Part shown: positions 23,101 to 34,513 of the stretch, piece by piece
How positions within the stretch are numbered: position 1 is the stretch's first letter
How the letters are laid out: each line of letters starts with the position of its first letter
Assembly: GCF_001411555.2 (NCBI RefSeq)
Contig: NC_049903.1
Location: forward strand, 34,716,145-34,780,144
Source: Juglans regia
Taxonomy: Eukaryota > Streptophyta > Magnoliopsida > Fagales > Juglandaceae
Direction: 5' to 3'
DNA: 64,000 nucleotides
Position numbers and translations under genes: made by a program
Notes under the pieces: model-generated
Told to the model about the DNA's origin: nothing
The model's input: the letters and a program-made list of their open reading frames with translations, nothing else
Databases searched by the model: none

Positions 23101-23828
23101 CTACTGCATATCAAGAACTACAAAATCCATTGTGTAGTAAAATTTGTCCACCTGGACCAGTACATCCTTTACAATACCTCTCGGCTCCTTAACTGATCTG
23201 TCAGCCAACTGTAGCATAATGAAGGTCTTTTTCAGCTCACCCAATCCCAACTGCTTATACACTGAAAATGGTAGCAAGTTCACACTACTCTCCAAATCAA
23301 GTAAAGCCCTCTCAATGCGTGATTCACCGATCATAATGGAAATGTTGGGAGAGCCAGGATCTATGAACTTTTGAGGAGTCTCGCTCAATATCAATGCACT
23401 GACTTGCTCCATTAGGAAAGTTTTCTTCTTTACATTCAGTTTCATCTTCACTGTGCACAAGTCTTTCATAAATGTTGCATATGAAGGAACTTGTTGTATG
23501 GCATCCAAGAGTGGAATATTAATCTTTACTTGCTTGAAGATCTCCTAAATCTCAGTGTGGTATTTGTTCTTTTGGCCAACTGCCAATCTCTGAGGATAGG
23601 GAACCATAGGTTGGTACCCCTACTAGTTTTAGCATCTACACTTACAGGCTTCTTCAACTCTGGTCTCATTACCTCTGGTTTTTTTTCAGCTTCATCAGTC
23701 TCTGTTACATCTTCAGGTGTAGGAGCAACTACCTGTCTGTCAATGATCATCTCTTGTTGGGAAACTTCCTTTCCACTTCTCAAAGTAAGAATGGTTTTCG
23801 TTGTCTCAATATCATCCCCCTGAGACAT
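23101..23828 (-). pseudogene. Athila protease region remnant
   Basis: The frame 23508-23101 contains ALLDLESSVNLLPFSVYKQL. By family knowledge this site normally reads LLDLGASVNLLP, so the Gly-Ala after the catalytic Asp is Glu-Ser here, probably inactivating. The frame 23828-23526 upstream is a charged linker between zinc knuckle and protease. The two are separated by a stop. Confidence 0.8.
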
Positions 23829-24210
23829 TATGTACCTATTGTGGTTGTTGCCAGTATACTTGAGGATTAGGTTGAGGCTGTGCTGGAAATTTCCCTCTTT
23901 CTAGAGTGTTCAATGTCGTGCTCATCTTATTGATTGTGCCCTACAAGTCATTTATGGCCTGAGTGTTCTGATTGTTTGTGGTGGCCTGAATCTGCATGAA
24001 TTGCTGAAGTGTATTGGCCATCTGTGTCATACTGTCGTCTAGAGACTTCTTAGTAGATGATTGAGGCTGAGAACTCTGTGCAGCTACATGAGGCTGAAAT
24101 CCTAGATGTGCTACAAAATGATAGCTTTGAGAACTCTGATATGGCTAATATTGGTGCTGAGGAGCAGCCTGATGAAATGGCTGTTGAGAAGGTGGTGGAG
24201 ACCGGCCAGG

Positions 24211-25331
24211 CTAATCATTCCTCCATGAGAAATTTGGGTGATTCCTCCACCCCGGATTATATGTATTGGAGAAATGCTGATTTTGTTCTTTATTTACCCA
24301 ATTCGCTGATTGCATCTTCTCAGAGCCACTATCTTGAAATACTGGCATAATCGGGCAATCTTGGGTCTTGTGGTTCGAATCAGTGCATATAGAGCATGCC
24401 TCTGCTGTTTTCACGGCTTTCACTTTTTCCATCTCCATGACCTCTAATCTTCTAGTCAATGCAACTATTCAGCTTGAATGTCAGTGTCCTCCTTAAGCTC
24501 ATACCTACCCCCACCAGCAATAGCCCTCAGTGGCTGTGCTGTCAATGAAACTTGATCAGTCCGAGTGTTCCATTGTTGTGCGGTCTCAGCAAGATAGTCA
24601 AAAAATGGCAATGTTTCATCAGGTTCATTGCTAAAGAATTCTCCATTGCACATAGTCTGAACAAACTGCTTGCATTGTGGAGTTAGACCAGTGTAAAAAT
24701 AATTCACCAACCTCCAGGATTCAAAACCATGATGTGGACAGATGTTCACCAAATCCTTAAACCTTTCCCAGCTGGCCTGGAAAGTCTCGTCAGATTTTTG
24801 ATTGAACTAGCTGATCTGCTCTTGTAAATACTGAGTTCTATGAAAAGGAATTTTTTTTTTTGTAAGAACTCACGTTGCATATCAAACCAATTAGATATAG
24901 AATTAGGCCTCAAAGAATTAAATCAAATCTTCGCTTTATCCTTTAAAGAGAAAGGAAATAAACAAAGTCTAATAAAATTCATCAGTAGTGGCTTTATTGA
25001 TAAAAGTAGTGCAGGCCAACTCAAAATCTGTCAGGTGTTGATAAGGACTCTCAGAATCCATCCCGTGGAACTGAGGTATCACTGACATCTTGCCATACTT
25101 AATAGAAAAATTAGATTCATCATCAGGTAAAATAATGCATGATGGTGTAGTGGTGCTAGTGGGCTGCAAATAATCCCTAAGAGTGGATGGTGCAGCCATG
25201 GTTTGTTCAATTTCAATGTCCTCGTCTGTAGAAAAAACAGAAGAGCTATATATCTCTGGGCTATGTATACTACTCTCAGTGCTTAATGTAACTCTAACCA
25301 ACCTATTTGAATTGTCCCTCATCCATAACAT
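24211..25331 (-). pseudogene. Athila gag remnant with zinc knuckle
   Basis: Three frames in order: 25331-24969 (LRDYLQPTSTTTPSCIILP, MSVIPQFHGMDSESPYQHL), 24752-24465 (FVQTMCNGEFFSNEPDETLP, FFDYLAETAQQWNTRT), and 24459-24211 with CSICTDSNHKTQDC, a CX2CX4HX4C zinc knuckle. Stops or frameshifts separate all three. This is Athila-type gag. Confidence 0.85.
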
Positions 25332-25470
25332 GAAACATCAGTCTAAATAGCATTAGTAATGTTCAAGTGATTGAGTGACAAGTGAAATGTGTAATCAGAG
25401 ATAACACAGTGAAAGAAACATTTGAGATAAAAATAAAAATAACGAGTCTAAATTTACGTCAAGCAACTAT

Positions 25471-25488
25471 TCCCCGGCAACTGTACCA
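25471..25488 (-). promoter_or_regulatory. Athila primer-binding site
   Basis: The - strand reads TGGTACAGTTGCCGGGGA, a few bases inside the 5' LTR. It matches TGGCGCCGTTGCCGGGGA, the site complementary to tRNA-Asp used by many plant Ty3 elements, except within the fourth to seventh bases. Confidence 0.8.
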
Positions 25489-25494
25489 AAAACT

Positions 25495-26833
25495 TGACTC
25501 ACTAAAAAATGAGCAGCACAAAGGCTATCCCAAGTGCAGGAGGATGTCGCGTAATAATTATGAATAAATTCCTAGATCGTCTCCTCAGGGAAAGTTACTT
25601 AAAATCAAACTCGTTTAAAATGGTAAAAATATTCACAAAGAGAAAATAAAAATGATGGTATGTGCAATGAATGGAAGAGTGCAACGGGAATGAAAAGGGA
25701 ACTAGTCATGGACTAGATTCGTATTTTTGGATTTTTGAGTGTCGAAATGAAACGTAAAAGACTAACAAATTAAAACTAACAATCAAGGAATCAACTAAGC
25801 TAAAAAATTTTAATTAATCTGAAAATTAAATAATAAAACTGAAATTATTTAAGTCCTAATTAAGTTTTAATCAATCTAATATGCAATGAAACCGAGAGAT
25901 TAATAAAACTAAGATAAGAATTAAATTAGATTAGAAAATAATTGGCAAAATAGGAGTTGAGAATTGAAAAGTCTAAAAATCAAGATTTTAGGGTTTATCC
26001 TTGTATTTAAATCACAAATTCTTAAAATAAATTCATAGCAATTGTAATCACTATTAAATGAAAGTTTAAAAGAGCAAAAAAAATAACGACATTAAGTAAA
26101 ATAAATTATCTAAATTTCTAAGCCAAAAATCTCAACAATACTTTATAAATTTTAAATTAAAATTAAATAAATAGTAGAGAATGAAAAGAACAAGCCGAAT
26201 AAATGAAGATGGATACGGCAAGCAATGGAGGAGGATGGGCTGCGGCAGTGGACCCTTCAAAGTTCTTCAACGGCGCTGTGTGAATCTTCTTTTCCAAACA
26301 AAAAAAAAATCCCAATGAATAATAATCATCCACTGGGTTGCGTCCGTTCCCCACATAAAAAGAAATCTTGTTTTTTCAAAATGCCCATCGTGTCCCGCTC
26401 TGTTGCGTGTGTGCGTTGGTTTTCTTTTCTTTTTTTTTATTCTTCCGTATGTTGCCCATTTGCCTTTTGGTATTTTTTTTTCACTTTTCTTGCTTCTTTT
26501 TTTTTTTTTCTTTCTTTGAGCCTTTTCGTTTGGTGTTTTTTTGACTTTTTTCATGCCTTTTCATTTTTTGATCTATAAAAATAATAGAAATTAGAAATAA
26601 AATAAAAAAGAATAATAGAATATCAAAAATATATTATGCATGTAAATGAATATTATCTAATTAAATCACAAATCATAAAATTAAGCATAAATCATGCTAT
26701 TAAGCAATTTAAATCACAACTCAGATTTATTCATTTTAATCATTTTTTCATCTAAAGCCAATAATAATGTAATGAAATAAATAAAATATATTAGTTATAA
26801 ATGTATAAAATATACAATAACTCAACTCAATCA
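25495..26833 (-). repeat. Athila 5' LTR (right)
   Basis: This 1339-bp copy matches 17387-18725 end to end. It is followed by target duplication GTTTC at 26834-26838. The ORFs 26225-26578 and 26267-26554 are LTR low-complexity artefacts. Confidence 0.92.
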
Positions 26834-26838
26834 GTTTC

Positions 26839-28045
26839 ACATCGTGTATTTTCCAAAAGTTAGAAAACTTACCTTTCACAAAAATATATAGCACACATTT
26901 AAAACTTGTTTACAAAACTTTTCAAAAATTCAGAATGGTGACTTATAACTCAAACTCAATATCAAAAAAACTCAGGGAGCATGAAACTATCACCAGCATC
27001 TTTAGAACTCCTTAGGTTAGCACAAGTGAACATGGTAAAACGGCCATTTCTATAATTGCAAACTGGACTAATCGATCGTTTATAATTTTTATTTTAAAAT
27101 TTAATGGTGTCTTCTTGATTTGCACTTTTTTTGCATGGTCTATATAATATGTGTTTGTGTGTATTTATAAAGTGGTTATATATGATGAGTACCTACTAAT
27201 CTCTTTTTGGAGAGGAATGGTAAAAGTTGGTATTTACGAAAATACCAAAACCAAAAGAATTGTAAAAACTTTTTCAACCAATAAAAAATTTATCCACATG
27301 TAAATTAATATATTTATTAAGTAATTTTCAAGTTTTTAACAATATTTACACCTACTAAACTATTTGTACTATTAACTATGAGAACTTTCTTTTTGTAATT
27401 ACATCCATAAGAATAACTTGGAGTCAATTATGTGAACCCTTTTAAAAATCTTAATCATTAAACAAGTTATGTTCTCAAAGCAAAAATAAAACTAATCTAT
27501 AAAAATATATCCAAATTAAAAAAAAAAAAAATCCAAACCGATCTTAAAGCATGCATCTTAGCCAAATATTCATTATAAAAGAACTTCATTACCAAAAGTA
27601 ACTCCACCAAAGTTGATTTTAATTTCTCTTATAAAACAACTATTTGTACCAAATTATTTTCATTTCTCTTAAAAAAAAGTTTTAATTTTTCTGATTATTG
27701 GGATGTGTCCACATTATCACTCTTAGTGATCGATCGGCTGCTCTTAAAACAGATCTACATGGTATGATATCCAACATCATAAAAGGATTTGTGTGTGTAT
27801 TTCCTAACACTAATATTTCAATTGATTTAGACTTTCCATGCATCAACTGAAATAAAATCATGATTCCCCCACTTCAACCTAGCTATAAATACTCAGCTAT
27901 TTTTAGAAGAAAAAAAAACAATATGTTAAGCCTATATAAATTGCACAAGAAAATTCATAACAAAACCAATTTAAGAAAATTTTCTAAATCATCGCAAACC
28001 CAACAATATTGATATTATAATTACACAAAGTTTTTCGTGGATGTT
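26839..28045. other. AT-rich intergenic spacer
   Basis: No gene, terminal repeat or RNA structure was recognised. The sequence is AT-rich with homopolymer runs and separates the Athila element from the Copia nest. Confidence 0.5.
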
Positions 28046-28050
28046 GACTA

Positions 28051-28284
28051 TAAATGCTATCACATAACCAGGCGTGATTACATGATAGCACTGCCTATGG
28101 CTTGAGTTTAGGACAGCAAATCACATACTTGATTATAGGAGCACAGATTGTGCACTGTAGATTGTATAGCTTGATTCCCCCGTATATGTTCCTTTTATAG
28201 TTTCTCTTTGTATCTATATTAGGACATTGAATACATAATGCAAATCAATTTGTTCATACAAGATATTGTATCCAATTCTCTTTA
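28051..28284 (+). repeat. Copia 1 5' LTR
   Basis: 234 bp, beginning TAAATGCTATCAC and ending TCTTTA, so the ends are TA...TA rather than TG...CA. The primer-binding site TGGTTTCAAGAGCC (28285-28298), a variant of the tRNA-Met site, follows immediately. Confidence 0.85.
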
Positions 28285-28337
28285 TGGTTTCAAGAGCCGC
28301 CTAGTCTCTCACGAGCAATTTCTTACCAGGCTTTGAT

Positions 28338-28931
28338 ATGTCTTCCTTTGTGAGCAATTCTGGTCCTAACCCAATCTCCAACTCTGAAAATGAGACCACC
28401 CTACCTCTTACTATAAACACCGCATCTCAGCTTCCCTTTAAGCTCACAACCACAAATTATCCTTCCTAGCGTGCCCAATTCACCTCTTTACTGATCGGTT
28501 ATGATCTTATTGGTTTAGTGGATGGTTCTTTACCTTGTCCACCTCAGACTGCCTCTACTTCCTTCTCTAGTACTGCTGCTACCTCTATTTCTCCTGCGTA
28601 TCTGCATTGGTATCGCCAGGACAAATTACTTCTCAATGCGATTTTATCGTCTCTGTCTGAAAATGTTATGCCTCTTGTGGCCCTGGTTGACACATCCCAA
28701 GATGCTTGCAGCACCCTCGCTTGTCTGTTTGCCAATCGCTCACGGACCAGGGTTATGCAGTTGAAGGAATCACTCACGTTAAGCCAACATGGAGTCTATT
28801 TTGTCTCTAAATTTCTGCAGGCCATCAAAGACACGGCTAATGAACTTGCTCTCATTGACACATCTCTTACCAATGATAATATTACCCTTCATGTTCTCAA
28901 TGGACTTGGGCTGAATTTCGCGACATTGTAG
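28338..28931 (+). pseudogene. Copia 1 gag
   Basis: The ATG at 28338 opens a frame with LPFKLTTTNYPS, then a TAG at 28467-28469 where these proteins usually have Trp (YPSW). The frame continues in phase through LIGYDLIGLVDGSLPCP, SPAYLHWYRQDKLLLNAI, SCSTLA-like and SLTLSQHGVYFVS to 28931. There it ends in the wrong frame; the true continuation is one frame over. This is the retrotransposon gag (UBN2/Retrotran_gag) type. Confidence 0.85.
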
Positions 28932-29650
28932 CCCCGATTCGGGCTCGGGAGACATCCCTCACTTTTGAAGAACTTCATGACCTTCTCATTGGTCATGAAG
29001 CCTACCTCAAGCATCTGGAAAACTCCTCATCCACCCTGGTGGCCACTGCTAATTCCTCCTACCGCAAAGGTAATTCCTCTCAGAAGAACAACAACCACAG
29101 AAATCCTAACAAAAAACCCCAGCAGCGTAATAATCGCCATGCACCAACTTGTCAGCTTTGTGACCAAACTGGTCATACAGCCAAACGATGTCTAAAGTAT
29201 CACCCTGCTGATGCGGTTGTCAACTGCACAACCACTGTGGGTCAAGAGAAGAAATGGCTTATGGATTTCGCTGCCTCTCACAATATAACATCCGATCTCT
29301 CCAACCTCACTATTCATTCTGAATATGATGGGCAGGATGAGGTTGTTATTGGAGATGAAATAGGTTTGCCTGTTACTCATGTTGGCTCTATGTGCCTTAC
29401 CTCCCCTACACGTTCATTTATTCTTGATGATACTCTTTGCGTGCCATCCATTCAAAAAATCTCATTTCCATTCATAACTTCACCAAAACTAACCGAGTGT
29501 CTGTTGACTTTTTTTTATTTCTATTTTCTTGTGAAGAATCTGATCATGGGGGTGCAACTGCTTCTAGGTGACTGCATTGAGGGTGTCTATCCGCTCCCTA
29601 CACTAGCTACCAATAAGCAAGCATTTTTTGCCTTAGTTGCTGGGACATGA
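28932..29650 (+). pseudogene. Copia 1 gag end, zinc knuckle and protease
   Basis: The frame at 29039-29650 carries CQLCDQTGHTAKRC, a CX2CX4HX4C knuckle, then WLMDFAASHNIT. By family knowledge the protease site is WLMDSGASHHIT, so the Ser-Gly after the catalytic Asp reads Phe-Ala. GAG-pre-integrase sequence (AWHNRLGHPSLKIFQHLL) follows after 29660 in another frame. Confidence 0.85.
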
Positions 29651-30560
29651 GTATCTCTTGATGCATGGCATAACCGCCTTGGCCATCCCTCCCTCAAAAT
29701 TTTTCAGCATCTCCTTAGTCGCAAGTCCCTCCCTTCCTTTGTCCTCCAAGAAGTCTAGCAGCAACTGCATATCATGCCTCATTATCAAATCCCATAAACT
29801 TCATTTCTCCAACACGTCTCTTTCAAGTCATTCTCCACTTGAATATTTGTATTCTGATGTATGGGGTCCTGTCCCCATTGCTGACATAAGTGGTTTCAAA
29901 TATTTTGTTTTATTTGTTGATCACTTTACCAAGTATTGTTGGTTGTTTCCTCTTCGTAATAAATCTGATGTTGCTAGTATTTTCCACCAACTTGTTCCTC
30001 TTTTTGAACGACAATTCAGTCACAAAGTTAAGAACTTATACTCTGATAATGGTGGGGAATTTGTTAAACTAAAACCTTTTCTCATCTCTCAAGGGATTAG
30101 CCCCAACAGAATGGTACTGCTGAACGGTGTCATCGACATATTGTTGAGACTAGTTTGACCCTTCTCCATCGTGCAAATATGCCAATGTCCCATTGGGTTC
30201 AAGCCTTCAAAACCACAGTCTATTTAATAAATAGACTTCCTACACCCATCCTTGGTCTACTAAGTCCTCTTGAGAAACTGTTTCATCGACCTCCCAATTA
30301 TCTCAAGCTTCGCACATTCAGATGTTTGTGCTTTCCTTGGATAAAACCGTATACCACTCACAAATTGCAGCCAAAATTCCTTCCTTGTGTTTTCATTGGC
30401 TACTCAGATTCCAAAAGTGCTTATATATGCCTTCACTCGGAAATCAACCGCACCTACACTTCCAGACATGTCACCTTTGCTAAAGATATATTTCCATTTC
30501 GCATATCTCCATCTGCACCGCCTCCAACATCTTCGAGCATGCCATGTCTTAGCATTGAGG
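29651..30560 (+). pseudogene. Copia 1 integrase
   Basis: LEYLYSDVWGPVPIAD and YFVLFVDHFTKYCWLFPL (frame 29637-30158) and NLYSDNGGEFVKL supply the first two acidic residues of the DDE core. A frameshift near 30105 then moves to frame 30155-30817, with HWVQAFKTTVYLINRLPTP and VFIGYSDSKSAYICLH. At least two frame changes separate the conserved blocks. Confidence 0.85.
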
Positions 30561-30819
30561 TCTCGCCTATTCCTCCGGTTATCCCAGTGCAAGGTCCAGA
30601 TGTGATGCTTCCCAATTCTGGCCCTCCTACGCAACTTGCACCCTCTAATCATCCTGTGTCACCCAAGGTTAGTGCTCCTCCATCAAACTTGGCAGGTAAT
30701 GTCTCCCTTCCATCTGTTTCTTCTTCTTCTTCCAGACATCTCCACAACCATAAAATATGCCACTTGTTGCACTCACCAGGTGACCACTCATTCCATGAAC
30801 AACATATATCGACCTAAGC

Positions 30820-31451
30820 ACCCTTATCTTGTCACTAAACATGATGTTTCTCCTTCTGTTGAACCTACTTGTGTTCCTCAAGCCATAAAGGATCCCAATT
30901 GGAGACAGGTAATGTCTGATGAATTCACTGCACTGGTTCGACATGGCACTTGGACCCTTGTTTCTCCTCATCCCTCTCAGAACCTTATGGGCAATAAATG
31001 GGTTTTCAGGCTCAAGCGCAATTCTAACAACAATATAGCGCGGTATAAGGCCCGATTAGTGGCCAAAAGCTTTCATCAACGCTCTGGCATTGATTATGGC
31101 AAGACATTCAATCCGGTAATTAAACCTACCACTGTCCGCTTAGTCATCTCCATGGCATTACAACAAAATTGGCCTCCTTTTCAGATTGACGTTAACAATG
31201 CTTTCTTACATGAGACACTTGATGAAGATGTTTTTATGAAGCAGCCAGTAGGTTTTGTGGACTCCTCTCACCCCTCATTTGTAAGCAAACTCTGCAAATC
31301 ACTCTATGGGCTCAAGAAGGTGCCTTGGGCCTGGTACACTGCCCTTCGACAAAGTTTATTGCACTTGAGGTTCAACAATTCGGCCTCTGATTGTTCCCTA
31401 TTGACTCCTCCTGTTGACTGCACAAAATTTCGTCGAGTGATTGGTGCCTTG
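30820..31451 (+). pseudogene. Copia 1 reverse transcriptase, 5' part, missing the YVDD region
   Basis: The frame 30636-31460 reads DPNWRQVMSDEFTALVRHGT, GNKWVFRLKRNSNNNIARYK, FQIDVNNAFLHE and LCKSLYGLKKVPWAWY. It then passes directly from NNSASDCSLL to CTKFRRVIGAL. The intervening ~100 residues of the family, including the catalytic YVDD box, are absent, so an internal deletion occurred before or besides the Copia 2 insertion. Confidence 0.85.
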
Positions 31452-31750
31452 TGTTACTAGCTAATATACAAGCTACCAAGTTGCTCAGCACTCAACAAAA
31501 TGAATCAGAAAAATAACAAACAAGCAAGCAGGAGCATATACGGTTATTTAAGGGCATTTATGTATTATCATTCTTGTATAGAACATTATGTTTTCTTCTA
31601 TAAGTAAGACACTGTACAACATGGTTTCTTTACACTTTTTATAGAATTTATCAAATGGAAGAATGCTTTCCCATATCTCTCTCATGCTCTGTTTCTTCTC
31701 CATCTTCGTTTAGCATCAACTAACTTCCCTCTTTCGAGACAACTCTGACA
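31452..31750 (+). repeat. Copia 2 5' LTR
   Basis: 299 bp, same length as the 3' copy with a modest number of substitutions. The primer-binding site TGGTATCATTGAG (31751-31763) follows directly, a variant of the tRNA-Met type. Confidence 0.95.
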
Positions 31751-31770
31751 TGGTATCATTGAGGTGAAGA

Positions 31771-33243
31771 ATGGCCTCCAACGATCCTCCCCCACCACCT
31801 CCTCTTCCCACCAAATACACAAATCTTGCAGACCCACAAAATCCCTATCGGCTTGAAACATCTGATAACCCAAGAACCATCCTCGTCACCGATCTTCTTC
31901 ATGCTGAAAATTTTTCCACCTGGTCTCGTTCACTCCAATGTGCTCTTCGCGCAAAGAACAAGATCGGCTTTCTCAATGGAATACTCAGCAAACCTTCAAA
32001 CCCGACTAACCCTCTCGTCGACCTCTGGGACAGATGCAACGATATGGTTGTATCTTGGATTCATAATTCTATAAGCCTTCCCCTACGCTCTTCGGTAGCC
32101 TTTGTTGACAATGCCCATGATATATGGACTGAGTTACAAGAACATTTCTCCCCACAAAATGGACCTCGAATCTATGAACTTAAGAAAACCTTGGCTAATT
32201 TGTCTCAGGAAAATGATAATGTGAATGGCTATTACGGCAAACTCAAGTCCCTTTGGGATGAACTATCCATCCATGGCCCACTACCTGTTTGTTCTTGTGG
32301 CTCAACCAAAACTCTCTCTGACTACTACCAACGCGATTGCATGATTAAGTTCCTAATGGCTCTCAACGACTCCTACTCCAACGTTCGTGACCCGATAATG
32401 CTCATCGACCCATTACCTCCAGTCACCAAGGTATTCTCGTACATCCAGCAGCAAGAACGACATTGAATGGTTACTTCCTCAATTCCCCACCCAGATTCTA
32501 TTGCTCTAGTCTCTCGGAAACCATTCCCTAACCCACCCTTTAATTCTGGCAAGAAAGATAAGCCTTATTGTACTCACTGCAAGATTACTTGTCACACTTT
32601 GCAAACATGCTTCAAATTTGGAAACGCAGTTGCTCCAGTTTGCACCCATTGCGAGATGACGGGCCATACCATGGAACGTTACTACAAACTCCATGGGTAC
32701 CCTCCAGGGCATAAAATGCACAAACCACGTGGGAATGCTGTGTCCTTTGATTCCCCTATTTCTTGCAATCAACCTTATTCCAGTAATTTCTTGACAAAGG
32801 AGCAGTACAATGATCTCATAGCCTTGTTGCACAGTAAGGATTCCAATTGCTCACCATCCGCAAATCATCTCCAGACGGTTATCTCTACTCACCCTCACTC
32901 ATGTTCCGCTGCTAGTAACCGTTTTTGTTTATCCACTTCTTCTTATTTTTCCACCTCTTGGATCATTTACACAGGGGCCACTGATCACATGATCTGTAGC
33001 CCCTCCCTTTTTACCACTATCACTTCCACCACCTCATATTCTGTCAAGCTTCCTAATGGGGAATTAGCCCCTGTAACACACATCGGCACAGTCAACATAT
33101 CCACCTCCATAATTTTACATAATGTCATTTGTGTCCCATCCTTTGCTTTTAATTTGTTTTCTAGCTCTAAACTTGCTCAACAATTAAATTGTTGCTTCAT
33201 TTTTTTCTCTAATTCTTGTTTCATACAGGGCATTTCTCCTTAG
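31771..33243 (+). pseudogene. Copia 2 gag, zinc knuckles and protease
   Basis: Gag starts at the ATG at 31771 (MASNDPPPPPPLPTKY) and runs to a TGA at 32464-32466, then continues in the same frame to a TAG at 33241-33243. The first part has LHAENFSTWSRSL and LKSLWDELS, typical gag polyprotein (DUF4219/UBN2-like) motifs. The second has CTHCKITCHTLQTC and CTHCEMTGHTMERY, two degenerate knuckles. The protease motif is WIIYTGATDHMICS: the catalytic Asp is Tyr, which would inactivate it. Confidence 0.9.
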
Positions 33244-34510
33244 ACAATGATTGGGAAGGGTAGCATGGCGCATGGGCTCTACCACCTCCTACAAGAAACC
33301 GTTGATCCCCAAGCTTTAGACATTACTTTATCACAGAATTTCCATTCTCAAAATTTCATTTCTGCAGCTGTACAACCCACTAACTGTGCTATTGATTTAT
33401 GACACTGTTGGTTGGGTCATCCATCCCATTCCCGAATGCAACTCCTCCATGATTCCAATGTAATTTCTCAAATGAATACAAATAATACTTTACCATGTTT
33501 TATGTGTTTCCTTGCCAAACAGACTCGTTTACCTTTTTCCCTTACCAATCATAATACAAATGCTTGTTTTGAGATCATACATTGTGACTTATGGGGACCT
33601 CAGTCAATTATTGCACATGATGGTAGTCGTTTTTTTCTCACCATTGTCGATGACTACTCACGCTGCACTTGGATTTATCTTTTGAAAAACAAATATGATG
33701 CACGTCCATGTCTTAAATCATTTTGTCACTTAGTTGCTACCCAATTTAATTCTTGGGTAAAAGTCTTGCGCTGTGACAATGGTGTTGAGTTTTCAATGTC
33801 TGATTTTTATTCCGATCAAGGTATCATCCATCAAAAATCATGTGTCGAAACACCACAATAGAATGGATTAGTTGAGCGTAAGCATCGCCATCTTCTCCAA
33901 GTTGCCCGTGCACTCCGTTTTCAATCCAGCATTCTACTGAAATTTTGGTCTGAATGTATACTTACAGCCACATATTTAATTAACCGAATACCCACCCCCT
34001 ACTTCACAACAAAACACCATTTGAAATTCTCTTCCACAAACCCCCTTCTTACTCCCACCTCCAAGTCTTCGGTTGCCTTGTTTTTGCTTCAACCACCTCT
34101 CAACATCGTCAAAAATTTGATCCTCGTAGTCGTCGTTGTGCTTTTCTTGGATATCCATTTGGCGTCAAAGGTTATAAATTACTTGACCTTGATACTTACC
34201 AAATTCTTATTTCTCGTGATGTTATCTTCCATGAATCATTGTTTCCTTTCCACACCCCTTCACTCCTTCCCTCTTCTTCAATATCTTCTACTCCACAAGA
34301 CACAAATCTACACTTACCCGACCCTGATGCTCATTCCTCATCCACAAAAAATTCTACCTCTCCTCCATAGAGACACAACCCCATCCAGTAGTCATTCCCG
34401 CAACATCTCAACCTCCACCACAACCCCGACGCTCCACTCGCACCCAATGCCCCCCTGTTTACCTCAACCAATATATTTATCCCTCCCTTCTCACATCACC
34501 TCCACTTCAA
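33244..34510 (+). pseudogene. Copia 2 integrase
   Basis: The GAG-pre-integrase segment includes a TGA at 33400-33402 in place of the Trp before HCWLGHPSHSRM. The core has IIHCDLWGPQS, IVDDYSRCTWIYLL and VLRCDNGVEFS. A TAG at 33859-33861 replaces a Gln in the PQQNG motif and is followed by [16 protein letters not shown]. After about 33990 the frame shifts, and [23 protein letters not shown] are read in another frame. A low-complexity Ser/Pro linker follows. Confidence 0.88.
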
Positions 34511-34513
34511 ACC

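Larger units (their letters stand above)
17387..26833 (-). mobile_element. Complete-length Ty3 Athila-clade LTR retrotransposon, - strand
   Basis: It is bounded by two 1339-bp LTRs and by the target duplication GTTTC (17382-17386 and 26834-26838). Gag, protease, reverse transcriptase, RNase H and integrase remnants follow in Ty3 order on the - strand. LKPLPQDLKYVFLG and NVKKKTFLMEQVSALI are Athila-clade signatures by family knowledge. Total length is 9447 bp. Stops and frameshifts are spread throughout, so it is dead. About 1 kb between integrase and the 3' LTR (18726-19775) shows no recognisable env-like ORF. Confidence 0.92.
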
